Assembly (NCBI RefSeq): GCF_023343835.1
Contig: NC_064435.1
Coordinates: forward strand, 41,068,603-41,132,602
Origin: Lagopus muta
Lineage: Eukaryota > Chordata > Aves > Galliformes > Phasianidae
Length of the DNA stretch: 64,000 nt
Direction: 5' to 3'
Within the stretch, counting starts at the first letter, position 1, and each line of letters opens with the position of its first letter. The translations under genes and the position numbers were made by a program. The notes below the pieces were generated by a model, which worked only from the letters and a program-made list of their open reading frames with translations, searched no databases and was not told the DNA's origin. Below are positions 1-12,903 of the stretch, one piece after another.

Positions 1-253
1 TTTTTTTCCTGGGTGTCACTCGTCTCCTTACCTTGATTGAAGGTTTGATTAGAATATCTGACTCCATCTGGACCAATCCATGATGTGTTCAGTGAACATC
101 CGTATTCTGAAATCTCCCTCTTGAATTGGTACATGCTTAAATGTTAAAAACAAACAAAAATTATTAAATGAGTAAATATAAATTATCTCAGTACCTGCAT
201 AGAATGCATCTTTTAGGTATAAATTCTACACAGACAGCCTACTTTACCCTATA

Positions 254-600
254 TCATAGAATCATAGCATAGAATCCTAGAATGGCTTGGATTGAAAAGG
301 ACCACAACGATCATCTAGTTTCAACCCCTCTGCTATATGCAGGGTTGCCAACCACCAGACCAGGCTGCCCAGAGCCACATCCAGCCTGGCCTTGAATACC
401 TCCAGGGATGAGGCATCCACAACCTCCTTGGGCAACCTGTTGCAGTATGATACCATCCTCTGAGTGAAAAACTTCCTCCTAATATCTAACCTAAACCTGT
501 CTCAGTTTAAACTGTCTGAGTTTAAAACCATTCCCCTTTGTCCTATCACTATCCACTCTTGTAAACAGCTGTTCCCCTTCCTGTTTTTATGCCCCATCCA
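254..600 (-). mobile_element. CR1 LINE 3' fragment
   Basis: On the minus strand this matches the 3' end of a CR1 retrotransposon. The plus strand opens with repeated ATCATAGAAT-like units, the reverse complement of the CR1 3' terminus. Recognisable CR1 phrases follow, equivalent to the conserved stretch around AGGCTGCCCAGAG and CCTCCAGGGATG. It is 5'-truncated, as is usual for CR1, and has no coding capacity. The upstream boundary near 600 is approximate. Confidence 0.9.
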
Positions 601-2668
601 AATATTAGAATGCCAATGTCCCCAATTAAGTTTATTAAATAATAAATCTTGTTTACTGGATCTGTTCATGATTCATTGCATTGAACTAAATAACTTGGTT
701 AATTTTTGATCATATTCCTCTGCACAAACTTTCTGTTGTAAAAATAAAATAAAATTACAAAACCAGGAATTACATTGCACTGAGTAAAATTGGGAAAACA
801 AACAAACAAAAAAAGACTGATTAAAATGCCCACCCTGGCCTTAATCTTCTCATGCCATTGTGACTCTGCCAAACTGGATTGGTAGATCAGAAATCTGGCA
901 CTCCTGATGAACAGTTATTTCCACGGGCAAGCACAGCACCCCAAGCTCACAATCACATCTACAGTTGGACGACAGAGACAGAGAGATCAGGAGGAATACA
1001 AGGTTCCCACAACTTAAAAGATATTTGCCCAGCACATTCTCAACCCTTTCCTTTCCAAGTCCTGGCACTACTTATTTCAACACTGGAAAACTTGCAGCTC
1101 GGATCACTGGTTATCACATGCCCATGACCAGCCTTTCATACAGCCCTGCTGTTCCTTGACACTTTCTCAATCTCTGTCATCTTGAGCAATTGTCCCCTCC
1201 CAGACAGATACAGACTTCCTTCTCCTAGTCTGGGAAGTATCCAGCATGTTTTAGACATCACCACAGCCCAAACAGTAACAACATGAACTCTGTTCCTGGA
1301 ACAAAGAGCTGGAGAAGCATGGTATTTAACCCACCTGATCCCTGCTCAGAACTAGAAGGCAAACTTAAAATGTAGCCAGCATCTAGCAAAAGGAAATATT
1401 TTCCAGACCCTGGATTGGCAACCAAAGCAACACAAGATACTTCTCCAGTACTGTGTTTGCTTTTTACGTTAATCCAACCTTCAAAGAATACATTCCAAAT
1501 TTGTGATGGTCAATAAAGAAAACAAAAGCAAAAAACTTATTTACTCCATCCTGCTTGAGAAATCAGATGACTGTGTAACCCACTTATAGCAAACCTCAAG
1601 TTCTATGCAAATTATGCCTTTTCTACCGGTACAAGAGTGCAAATGAAAACAAGCAATCTCAGAGCTAATTTGATGCTTGCAGCAATGCCAAAATGGCAGA
1701 GAGAGAAATGACAGAAGAATGCTTTTTACAATTAAAGCACATGGCTGAGCAGGAAGAATAAGGCACAGAGAACAGAGATGCAGAACTTGTTTATGCACAG
1801 GCTTCTGTCCCTCTGACTCTGTTTGAAATCAGACATTTAGCAGAGACAGGTTTATCCCTGGTGCAGATGGGAAGACAGCATTGGCACACTGTGTGGGCTC
1901 TGCCAAGACCTGCTACTGGAAGAAGCCCTTTGCTCCTTTACCTCCTCCTGTCTCCTTACGACCTCCTGTTCCACCTGTTTTCACCTAGCAATATCAAGGG
2001 CTGCAGGAAGTGCTATGAAACTCTTTTGAAAGCACCGTTCCAACACAAATTCATGAGGATAAGCTATGATAGAAGGAAACACGGTCAATACTGGCACAAA
2101 CACTTCAGTCCCATCTGGACTTTCAGCTGTTGCACTGTTATGGTTTAAAACCAGCAAGCAATCAAAAAAAACCAAACTACCATGTACTTCACTTGAAGAG
2201 ACAGATCAGTACAAAAGACAAAAACAAGCCTCTTTTTTTAAAATTATTGCTACATGGTTCTTATTGGATCTTTTAAGATGGCCAGCGTGCCTATTACTTA
2301 CCTGTTGGATATTCAAAGGTAAATGATTAAATATCCCATTTTAATTTAAGACAAATCTAATTGATCCTGACTAAAATCTCAGGATTGCAATGATAATTCT
2401 CATTTTAAATTTCTAAGACTTGGAGAAAACAAACAAGATTCTTTTCCATGCTTGGTCTTGTACCTTATTACAGACTCACTGCAAGTGTTACCACTACCTT
2501 CAGCATATGCATGACTTTGCAAAGTCAACTACAATTTGGTGCTTTGTACCCTTCAGATCTATTCATTTTCTACTCTTTAAAACTCACAGCCACACCAAAT
2601 GGAAAATTGACACTGAGACAGTTTAGCCTCTAGGTTGGATTAATCTGACTATTTTTGATTCAGAGGCA

Positions 2669-2687
2669 GACACACACACACACACCC

Positions 2688-2729
<42 letters not shown>
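2669..2729. repeat. (CA)n followed by 41-base A tract
   Basis: A short CA dinucleotide run (2669-2684) leads into four C and then 41 uninterrupted A (2689-2729). The A run is the longest homopolymer in the window. It could be a microsatellite expansion or a retroposed tail, but no retroposed body was recognised beside it. Confidence 0.95.
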
Positions 2730-2731
<2 letters not shown>

Positions 2732-4214
2732 ATGAAATGTTTGTGGTTTCAAAAGCTTTTCTGTTAGAGCAAAAATAGTTTTGTTTTTAAAAATAACATT
2801 TTGGAAGTATTTAGTTCTTAAAATAAAAAAGGATGTCAGGGTGAGGAAAAGTCTTTTCCTGCAGCAATCCAAAAAAAACCATAGTCACTAAGTTACGTAC
2901 AAGTAGGTGATTTCTTTATAAATAACTTGTAAATATATACTACAGCTGACAACGCTAAACAAGGAATTGCAAGTCAAGAGATAATCAAGAATTGTAGCAG
3001 AGATGGAGAGGTATGGCTGCTTTTTGTGTACTTAAATAAGCTGTTCAGAGACCAGTCACCAGTGGTGAGTTATTTAACACTCACCATTCATATTATGCAA
3101 TATGTAGCATACTGCCTGCTTGGAAGGAGGACATGTAAAGCTCCATGCTGCCAGTGACCATTTGCAATAACTGTGAAATCCAACTTCATTTGATACGTAT
3201 TTCTTAAGAAAGATACCTACCCTGCAAATCCTTTATCAAGCTTAAGGATCTCTTCAACTATTCACTTATTCTCCATTTATTAAAATAGAGTTTGTAATTT
3301 TAAATACCCTTCTTATAGTTTGTGCTGTACTGGCATGCATCTCTGATGCATTTGTCACCTTCCATGCTCTTATACAGATGACTGATCAAGGATCAAATCA
3401 TGTCCCACAGGCAACAGCAGATGGCTGAAGATGAGAATAATCACTGTTTTTCTCAGTTCCAGCTTTCCAGTCAATGCACACTATAGGCGTGTGTACTTTG
3501 AGGTAAGACTCACACATCTTTTAAAGCAAAAGTCATATTCTAAATTGGAAATTTGCTCGGGTGATGCATATAGTCACATTTCAGGCCTTTTCCATGTTTT
3601 ATCTTTTTATTGGTTTTAAATTTCTCTTATTTCTTTAATTTGACATGACAGAAAACGTTTCTTGCTAGAAAAGTCTGTGTGATTAAATCTCAGTGATTAA
3701 TAGATTAAGCATGATTCTTATCTCTGGATGAATTCCTTACAAACAATCAGTTTTGATGCACCTCTGAATTTCTCCATCCCAAATCTTTGTAAAAACCGAG
3801 AGAAATTGTGATTATTTACACATTAATTGAAAATTCAATTACATATTCATTTATATATTAATTGCAATTTGTTGTAAGAGTTCCTGGTGACTCTCTCCAC
3901 TTACATTTCTGAGCTGTTTCTCAGCTGATAGTTTCCAGCATTCATGACAGGAGTGCAGGGAAAGAAATACGGCAAATATACTGTTACAGTCGTAGTACAT
4001 ACCTGCAGGTATTATAAAAAGTAAACAAATTATCATGAGGTGTAGGAACAGAGAAAAACAGAAAGAAAATTGTCTAAAAATCACTAATGCCCACAGTTAC
4101 CAAAGTTATCCTTTAGATCTTACCCACATAACCCAGAATATCAGCATTTACCCATAAACAACTAGCAAGGCCCAGGTTCACCCATCTAGCTTCAGACACA
4201 AACTCCATTAAAGC

Positions 4215-4530
4215 ACAGAATCATTAAGACTTGAAAAGACCTCTAAGGTCACCTTGTCCAACCATCAGCCCATCCCCACTGTGCCCACTAACCACATCCC
4301 TCAGTGCTACATCTACATGGTTTGTGAACACCTCCAGGCACGGTGACTGCACCTGGGCAGCCTGTTCCATTGCAAACTGTGAATTAGTTTCCACCTCTGT
4401 AACCATCCAAAAGCCACAGCCAACTCCAGAGCTGGATGTTAGGCCTGTGCCCAGCCTCCCTGCCACACACCACAACTGCTGATGGAGATGTGTCCATGCA
4501 AGGTGTTGGGATCTAAGTGCCTCTCATTAA
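4215..4530 (-). mobile_element. CR1 LINE 3' fragment (older)
   Basis: The plus strand begins ACAGAATCATTAAGACTTGAAAAGACC and continues with the phrases CCTCTAAGGTCACC and GTCCAACCATCAGCCC, which are the reverse complement of a CR1 3' end. Divergence is higher than in the fragment at 254-600, so it is probably an older insertion. The far boundary is uncertain. Confidence 0.8.
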
Positions 4531-5329
4531 GGGCCTCATATTTGGGTTGGTACTTAAAATTATGCTGAGTGTTTAAAACAATCCATCGCCTCCATTTAAA
4601 TTACTTCCTGATTTTTGCAAAATAATAGTCCTTGGTAAGTATGAATAAAGAGTGTACATGACAGGACTCTGTTTTGGTCATATTTATTTTTAATTTCCAA
4701 TTCAAAAATAATGTTAGGTTCTTAGTTTAGATTAATTTACCTTTCGAAGCAGATGAAGATACTCCCCACCAAGACTGAGAAAAATTAAGTAGGCGTGTAG
4801 AGAGAAATTACTGGAATGCATGGTCATACGAATAACTTTTCCAAGCACAAGGTTTCACACACTGTGGACTGCTATAAAACAGCTCATGTAGCATGTTTAG
4901 AGAAGGCCTTAAACTGAGATTCAACCACATGCAATTGCGACCATTTGTCAGAGAATTGTATCTCCAAGATTATCAACTTTTGGGCAGTGTTGGTGGGCAG
5001 ATAAGTGAAACTGGAAGCAGTTCAGTCTTCATGAAGCTTAGGCCAGGCTTTATATCCGAGAATGTAACACTGGGACAGTTTAAACCGAGCTCAAATTTTT
5101 GCCCAAGCCCCAAACTCAAACGGCAGGTAGGACAGCTAGAGCAGAGCCAGAGGCTGGAGATTTAAAGCAGTAGCCTATCTTCACAGCTAAACAGAAAAAA
5201 AAGTATCCTCTGAAATAATCTTTAAAAGTTTTGACAGCTTAATACATATGTATATATCCCGATATTGTTCACCTTGCCCATGGAAGCACTAAGCTTTTTG
5301 GAACAGAAGCATTAGTCAATGAGATATTT

Positions 5330-5351
5330 AAAAAAAAAAAAAAAAAAAAAA
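5330..5351. repeat. 22-base A tract
   Basis: A simple A homopolymer with a short A-rich extension (AGGAAAAAAAAG-like). There is no adjacent recognisable retroposon. Confidence 0.9.
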
Positions 5352-8064
5352 GGAAAAAAAAGAAAGATAACTCTGCCAGATTCTTGGCAAAGCTTTATCT
5401 ATACTGCAATTTCCTCACAGAGAGTAAGGTGATGAATTGAAGAGAAGAAAACGCAGGCCAAGGCACAGAAGGGCACTTAGGAAGACAGCTCTGCCTAATC
5501 TATGGGCTGAAGATTAGATATTCAATTCCAGTCAAAGGAATGGTACTCCGGGTTATGTTGTGGGTGTGGAAGATACCATGGTGGGTCCTCGCCAAGTTTA
5601 AATGCAGACTGGTTTATACAAGATTATTTTTGGTTAAAGTCACTGTGACACAGTTTCTTTCAGTTGCCCAGTTATGTGAGTTTATGAAAAGAAAAATAAA
5701 AATTAAATTAAAAAAATAAAAATAGGAACTGTACTGTTCTTTCTCAGATCAAACAATTTCTTTCTTGCTGATTTTTTTGCCAAGTTATAACAAAATAAGG
5801 ACTGTGACCTGAGCGGGATCTCCTAGAGCCAGTAAGAAGGAAAACAGTGTGAATAAGAGTTCATGTCATAAAATCAGTGCAAGAAAAGCAGCATGTTTGT
5901 GTTTTGTTTTTGTTTGTTAATGAAAAGAAAGACAAAATATATAAACGGCAAAGCTTTTGTAAGCAAGGTAGCCCACAAAACATATACTGTTCTTGCAGTT
6001 TCAGCTGTGATCTGGCAAGGTGGTCACTCACCACTCCATTAGCTTTTGGAGTCAGTGAGGAGCCACTCCTAAGCAGTGTGAAATAGGCGTTTTTTTTCTG
6101 TCTGGCACTAAATCTTTGCTAACTGATGTTAAGTTTAATCCTGCAGTATCTTCAAACAAACAGAATCTTGCTGGCTTCCATTGTTGCAAGTTTCTTAGTT
6201 TTTTTTTTTTCTTGTCTTGTTTTTCATTGTTGTTCCAACAAGTAATAAGGAACTGTATGATTTTTTGCATGTAAGTAGCTTATGCAAGGCTTTTGTAATG
6301 TGTTATGAGAAAGCCAAACCTTTCCCAATAGTAGGGAAAGTGGCTGTCCAACAGAGTTCTATCTCCAAATTGTTAAAATATTAATTTCTGTAAATCTCAC
6401 CTTTCACAGCTTCATTTACACAGGACTAACAGGATTCTCACAAGGGACTCTACTCCTCATTCTGCTGACTGAAATCTCACTGCTCAGGGATTTTTATCAG
6501 TGTTTATCACTGCAGTGCTCAACAGCAGAAAGTCCTGACTCCACCAAAAGACATGGAAGCAAATTAGAACAGATGGAGGCTGGGCAGAGGAAGGGTGCTC
6601 ACTAAAGCAATAAAAGTCATTTTCCCTACCCATTTTATCCATTCCTTCAAACATGGTAGCAAAAAACTTCACCTGATCTTCACCTCGGCAACATACTGTA
6701 CAAACACAGCTCCAAGCTGAAAAGCTGCATCCTGCCACTAAGAGGAGCTAAAATCCAGTTATCATCGATGATATGGCCATGCTCCAGTGCTGGGAACTGA
6801 CAGCAGACCCCTCCTCCTCTGTTCTTCCTCCTAAAGAAGTCCAGGTTTCCTCTCTCTTGTGCCAGCAGAAAAGAAGGAATCAGACTGCACAGCACACAAA
6901 GTTTTCAAGGACTAAATGAAATGCACACTTTTTGACCTGACAGAGAGGAAAAAATAGCGCAACCTGTAGGAAATTTACACACCTGTGTACCAATATGTGG
7001 AGAAAATGAATTGCTGTAACTTGCAGAGAGAGACTTGACCACATGCCTCAACCTTTGGTTATTCTCACTTCAAGCTCTAAAAGCTTCCCTCCTAGTATTT
7101 AAAATACTGTTTTCTACCAGTGTCATTCAGGTGGCTAATGCAAGCTGACTGCATTGCCTGAAGCTTATGTCTTACCACAGACTCAGAGTAGAGACTGCTT
7201 AAGTCATGTCTGGGCTGATGGGAGAGAGCATCAATATGGCCCTCCCACTGATCTACAGCTGAATACCCATCTCACCAGGAGAGTGGGAAATACAAGTCTG
7301 CTTATAAAAAAACAAGTGCACATAAAACTTATTGGTACGTTTCCTAAGAGAGGGTAGAAGAAAGGATATTCAGTGTGCACCAATATTCCCAAAGAAAGGC
7401 CATCTCAACACTTTAAAAGGTTGGAAACTCTTCAAAAAACTTACTTAAAAATGAAGAAGGGAAAATTATGACAAAGAGGTATTCACTAGAGAAACTTACA
7501 GAGTGACCCAACTGAGTAATTCACTGGGTGTGTAGTAGAAAAGCTCTGAAGGATTCTCCATGTTTAATAATTTACTTACATTGTAATCAAACCATCAAGT
7601 TGAAAATGATGAAAATATCCAAAATATGGAAACCTTTTATCTATACGCTTTTTGTTCTAATGACACCCCACAGGATAAAGTCAAAGTCTATAGGTAAAAT
7701 GACACCATCATGTCTTATCGCAGTATCTGAGACTCTGAGCCAACCTCCATCAGTAACATCTAGGGATAACTGACCCCAGATACACAACTAGGTCCAGAAA
7801 GCTGTCTCTATCTATCCACAACTTTCAAACCTAGCAGGAGAGCATGAGGGCAACATACTTCAAGTATTAAGGGGGGAAGAAAATGTTTCTTCTTTCTTCA
7901 CTACCTATACATCCTCTGGAAACTCATCTGTTTCCTCTACACCATTGTACATTAGGTCAAGCACCAGCAGGTCAGATTCACTTTTCCATTCAGTCAACTT
8001 ATGACCTGCCCTAATTAGCCACTGTAAACATTATATGATCAAGAGAAACATATTATTTACTTAC

Positions 8065-8259
8065 CAGAATAAGCAGAGTTTCCAGCAGCTTGCTTGTTTT
8101 GCTAAGGGATGATTTTGGAATTGAATTAAAGAACTGCATACGTAACTTATTAATTTTTATATTAAGGGAAACAAAGAGAGCTCCCAGAAGACCTCCAAGC
8201 ATTCCAAGTAGGATGGCTGGAATGAAGGCCAAGACATGCACGTCCAGCAAATTCTTAAC
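8065..8259 (-). CDS. CLC-type chloride transporter, coding exon 7 (residues 323-387)
   Basis: This exon adds 65 codons of the ClC-6/7-like protein. It opens after a good acceptor (pyrimidine-rich, ending ACTCAG) with VKNLLDVHVLAF and ends with TLLIL directly before GTAAGT. The segment PAILLGMLGGLLGALFVSLN is a hydrophobic helix matching the known ClC-6/7 stretch of the type GVIGGLLGATFNCLN. It is followed by a basic cytosolic turn (INKLRMQFF) and the start of the next helix after KTSKLLE. In the CLC fold this corresponds roughly to helix I, the I-J linker and the start of J. Both borders are phase 0 and the frame runs on from the previous exon. No confident following exon was found, so the protein read here stops at residue 387. 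ClC-6 and ClC-7 are about 800-870 residues long, so less than half is present. Confidence 0.88.
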
Positions 8260-8779
8260 CTGAGTTGAAGGAAAGAGAAAACGTGTTCTGAGCATCCTGC
8301 CAGTGACATGAAATACTGCACCCTCTCCCACAAAACTTGACACCACAAAATAATTTCTACACACAGAAAATAAATCTTTCCTTATGTTTTAGGGATGCAG
8401 CTAGTTAATTTAAGGCCAGTCTCACACGAGGCAGTGTACTGCTCTTACACACCTCACAGCAGTGGAGGCAGCAAGTAGACACTATCATTGTCACAGATAG
8501 ATCCATTAGCCAGTTATTTTCATTCCTGAATGACTGTAAAGGAGTTGAGCATGTAATGCAGTAAGTTAAGGAAAGAAGTATTCTCTTAGGCCCATCTTTC
8601 CCTGGGGAATAGTAATGAATCTAGCAGAAAATTCTGTGATGTGCTGCAGTTACCAGAAACACTCAGCACCTCAGGTTGCTCCAAATAATGACGCCCTGGT
8701 CTGAGTGGTGCAGTTTGAAAAATTTTGCTGGACCAGAGCTTTGTTCACAGTATCTATATCTACCTCATAATTTTGAAAA

Positions 8780-9424
8780 GATGACCTGGGTCAGGGCAAT
8801 CCCAAGCACAGATACAGGTTGGGCTAGAGCAGCCCCAAGGAGAAGGATTTCAGAGTGTCAGTTGATAAAAGATTCAACATGAGCTGGCAATGTGCATTTA
8901 CAGCCCAGAAAGCCAACTGTATTCTGCATTGGATCAAGAGAAGCATGACCAGCATATGGAGGGAGGTGATTCTGCCCCTCTACTCTGCTCTCATGAGACC
9001 ACACTTGGAATACTGCATCCAGTTCTGGAGCCCCCCAAACCAGAAGGACATGGAGCTGTTGGTGCAGGTCCAGAGGAGGGCCACAAAGATTATAAGAGGG
9101 CTGGAGCACCTCCCCTATGAGGGCAGGTTGCAAGAGGCTCTTCTGCTTGTAGAAGAGAAGACTCCAAGGAGATCTTATAGCAGCCTTCCAGTGCCTGGAA
9201 GGGGCCTACAGGAAAACTGTGGAGAGACTTTCTATAAGGGCACATAGCAACAGGATGAGAGGAAATGGTTTTAAACTGGAAGAGGGTAGATTTAGACTAG
9301 ATATCAGGAAGAAATTATTTACTTCAGGCTGGATGGACTGGAGGGAGGTGTTCCTGCCTATAGCAGGGGCTGGAATTCAATGATCTTAAAGGTCCCTTCC
9401 AACCAAAACCATTCTATGATTCAT
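8780..9424 (+). mobile_element. CR1 LINE fragment with 3' end
   Basis: Plus-strand CR1 piece covering the end of ORF2 and the 3' UTR. Translation around 8855-9130 gives fragments typical of the CR1 reverse transcriptase C-terminal region, such as [18 protein letters not shown]. The element ends with CCATTCTATGATTC, the CR1 3' terminal motif. Frame breaks and 5' truncation make it non-functional. It is inserted in the sense opposite to the host gene. Confidence 0.92.
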
Positions 9425-11308
9425 TGTCAACCTCAATTCAACCATGTAAATTGAGTGCATTTTTAAACGCTAAGTACAATTGAAAATTGATGCTGATCTG
9501 GAACAACTTACAGAAAAACAGATCACAAATGTAGGATATAATCTGGCAGCTGGAATAGGAATTGAATTTTCTGCTTGATTCCACAACAGGCAACAAGAAT
9601 TACAGCAGTATCATGCTTTAATGTTATCTCCCAGTCAACAGAAAGAGGTCAATAGATTGATGGATATCTATTAAAAGCTGTGAGGATATTATTTCCTTAG
9701 CCCAGGCCTATGGTGATTTTTTATGGTAGCCCAGATACATGGTGATTTTTTTTTTTTTTTTCAAGATTAGAATCTGCACAGAGTAAGAGATCATGAAATA
9801 TTCAAGAAGCTAACTGGCAGAGTGAAATAGGGGCACACATGAAGGAATGGCTTCAAAACTGGACTAGGATAATACTTGGCATAGTTGATAAGAGAAACTG
9901 ACATCCTTCCTTGAATTGCTTGAAGAAGCCCATTGGACCTCCTGCTCAAATTATTGTTTCTTCCTCTTTTTATTCTTTTTCCTTAATCTTATTCTCAGAC
10001 CTCTTCCAGGAAACAGTGAAAATTTTAACAAGTCTATCAGAAGGCTGAGCTAAGCGCTGATGGTATCATCTGAGAAGAAGAGCACCAGAGCTGAAATCCA
10101 GTCAGGCCTGAAGAGCTGATCTATGGGTGCTGCAGACTGAGAGACATGGTCTGGTCTAAGCAAGGCAGAATCCCAGCTTTCACTCCCAGATGCTAGGAGC
10201 TCAACACCTGGAGATGCACTCAGAGGAAGTCAGGAGTGGCTATAGGTTTATTTTGCCTTTTCACTCCGGCTACAACAATTGTATATGAACATATTGTACA
10301 TACAAACCAAACCTTCAGTGATATTATTTTTACCATCAGCTGCATCAAAATCCATCCTTTTCCAAGGGATTTAAGAGATCTAATGCTTAAGGTATTGAAA
10401 TTCAGAAAGGAATAGCTCAATTGGAAGTAGTGGCAGGGTATAATGTTCTTGTCATAGTGTCAGTCACAGGCTTTGGCCATTCATCAGGAAAAATCTGTTA
10501 GCTACAGAACAGACTTCACCTTTACAAAACATCCCGTGGCCTACATAAAAATGAAGTGAAGCTTCCTGAAAATCTCAAGCTCTGGAGTACAATAAATTCT
10601 TGTAACCTTATCTTAAGTTGAAGGAAACTAAAGAAAACAAACAGTTTTCTGAGAAACAAAACCCCCAGGCTTTCAACTTAGAGTTTATCCACTGTAAACT
10701 CTGTTAGTTAATGCCACGAAACATAAAAGAAGCAAAATTTCCCCTGAGCCCAGGGTTCAGTGAAATGAAAATATTTCTAGTTATCTCTACCAACTTGAGA
10801 GCCAAAAACTATTCAACCCTGACAAAAGCCACACTGATAGTAAGTTAGCTTTTCCTGTTAAAGACACTAAAGGAAGATTGGAGACAGAATCCAGCACACT
10901 TTTTTGAAAATGTCTTGAAAGGAGTGTTGAAAGAGCCATGTTTATTGTAAAATAGCCACCAAAGTAAATCTACTCTCCTCTGTATGTGCAGCTGTCCATT
11001 ACACAATCCTTTGGCTTCAGCAATAAAACTGTCTTCAGCAGGGCTGAGCTCTTCCCTATTCATTTAGCCTCACCTTTCTGCCACAGATTTATGTCATCTT
11101 GGTTGTGTCACTGCAGCTGTTCATGGGACATGTTCACTGTCCACAAAAAGGATTTGAGTTGAAAACCACTATCTTCTCCCATTACCCCAGCTGAAGTTGT
11201 GGTAAAGCAAATAGACCTCAAATACTTTTGCATAGCATGCACATATAAAAAAAAGTTGCCTGTTTTCCAAATCATGATATGCCTACAACGTGGAAAATCT
11301 CTTTTTTC

Positions 11309-11335
11309 TTTTTTTTTTTTTTTTTTTTTTTTTTT
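11309..11335. repeat. 27-base T tract
   Basis: Homopolymer of T within CLC intron 6. In minus (transcript) orientation it is an A tract. Confidence 0.9.
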
Positions 11336-12062
11336 GCATTGATAGAGAAATACAAATCAGAAGAAATACAGAGACCAATTAAAATGATCAGGGAATTACC
11401 TTAGGAGAAAAGTTACTTAGTAGCAGAAAGTGGACTGGGGTTCATGAGACCAGGGTTTTATTTTTATCCCTCTAATTGACTTTCAAGTCACATCATAATA
11501 CAAAGAGTATTCAGACAAGGAGTGAAGATCTTGATTCTCACACGCCACCACTGAATCAACTTGCAATGAAGGTGAGTGAAAGACATAATAAAAGCAACTG
11601 TTTTTAAGTGGACACAAGGTAAAATTGAAAGCATAAGGTTGTGTCATGCTGGAAGGAATAAAGGCTGAAGGTCACCTCTGTTGTGCAAACAGGAATAAAC
11701 AGAGATTATGTTTTTAAATGTTTAATCTGTAAGCACAAAAGAACAGGGCCACAGTAGGGCAATGTCTGCAGCAACAAAGGAGAGCTCAAGCCAGCCACAG
11801 AAGAAGTCATTGAACATCTTTGTACTACAACGTAAAATGCACTTTTCTATTTAAGTAGGGACTGCAAAACAGCTGTCTTGTATCCAAGTGATTCCCAGAC
11901 ATAAAGCACAAAGGGTCCTGTGTCCACTGATCTGATAATTATACATACACTATTCTTCTTCCTTTTCAGTCCCAATTTCCTGCTACTCCCCCAAGAATAA
12001 TGTTGAGAGAAACAAACCTAAAACCCAGCATCTCATTCCTTCCACATCCACGCAGTACGTAC

Positions 12063-12306
12063 CCAAAACAGAATTCTTTTTTCTGCTTCAAAAAATCCAA
12101 AGTGACCTCTGAAAACAAACCCATAGAGCGATGAGGACAGCAAATCTGTGGTGAAGGTAGCTGTCAAGCAGCAAAAGAAGGTTTGCCAGGCCAGCCTGAT
12201 GTCCCAGAAGGAAGATACCTCCTCCAGAGTGAACAAGAGCCCGCCGATGGGGGCACGAAATACTGAAGCTATCCCTGCTCCCGCACCGGCTGTAATGAAG
12301 CTGCGC
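12063..12306 (-). CDS. CLC-type chloride transporter, coding exon 6 (completes 241, residues 242-322)
   Basis: The best-conserved exon of the gene. After acceptor TTGTTGCAG the frame reads [20 protein letters not shown] and then [20 protein letters not shown]. This aligns with the ClC-6/7 segment KRDFVSAGAAAG...APIGG..LFSLEEGSSFW. The G262-G263 turn and the paired glutamates E269-E270 are retained; in CLC exchangers one glutamate of this pair is the intracellular proton glutamate. R258 stands where most ClC-6/7 proteins have glycine (FGAPIGG becomes FRAPIGG). The exon continues through a membrane helix rich in F, T and L and ends KRILFW before donor GTACGT. It has 244 bases: one base completing the codon split from exon 5, then 81 codons. 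Confidence 0.95.
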
Positions 12307-12903
12307 CTGCAACAAGTAGTAGAGGCAACACCTGGATAACTGAAAAAAAACACCAAACAACCAAAACAAACAAGGAAAAAAAAACCAAAAACCAACCCTC
12401 CAAAATCACAGTTTCAATTCAAATATGAGTTTTATAGAACTGAATTTAAAGACCTGACGGTTAATTTTGGGGTTATTATGACACCTTTATTTACTTATTT
12501 ATTTATGACACTAGGTGCTGAATTCAGATCTAGTCTCTAGACTCATTCTCATGAGTCAAGTTCCTGGGGCTACTTGGCAGATTAGCAGTACACTGATTTC
12601 AATACTGGGGCTTGTGGAGAACACATGAGAATCCAGTAGCAACAGTGACCAAAGGACCCATACTGTATTAAAGTATTACATAATCATACTCTGAACTCTT
12701 AGGGCTTTTAGTCAGCAGGAAAGGGGAAATGACACTTCATTATTCACAGACTTCCTTCATACCATATCAATTTTTCTCTTTCCTGATCTTCAGCCTTGAA
12801 AAAATCCTAAATCCTAGAATATCACACGAGAAACGCACTTCAGCATCTTGCCATCATGGATTGTTGCTGAACAGTGTAATTAATGCAAGGCAGATATAAC
12901 ATT

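Larger units (their letters stand above)
1..8064 (-). other. Probable CLC-gene intron(s) / 3' region, no confident exon
   Basis: This stretch lies 3' of the last confident CLC exon, which ends with a good donor, so transcription on the minus strand should continue into it. I find no exon I can assign with confidence. Two CR1 fragments, a CA repeat followed by a long A run, and an A tract are listed separately. Three small minus-strand islands (about 7176-7252, 6684-6731 and 6884 downward) show weak, correctly ordered resemblance to the next CLC segments. They are reported as a finding rather than as exons. The rest is AT-rich sequence with chance open frames only. Confidence 0.5.
8260..12062 (-). 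other. CLC intron 6
   Basis: This 3.8 kb intron separates coding exons 6 and 7, with consensus GT and AG ends in minus orientation. It contains a plus-strand CR1 copy (8780-9424) and a 27-base T tract near 11309-11335. I see no additional exon. Confidence 0.85.

Noticed and set aside
1981-2175. Minus-strand frame with EVFVPVLTVFPSIIAY, resembling the CLC LFVPSLL segment
   Set aside because: The invariant GAxxGR that should follow is absent and the phase does not fit a neighbouring exon.
4003-4073. Minus-strand hydrophobic segment ending FIIPAG at donor GTATGT, resembling the CLC VPSG motif
   Set aside because: Only Pro and Gly of the motif match, the conserved preceding WTYG is missing, and its position conflicts with the other weak CLC-like islands, which lie upstream but encode later parts.
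8855-9247. 130-codon plus-strand frame
   Set aside because: It is the remnant of the CR1 reverse-transcriptase ORF, not a host gene.
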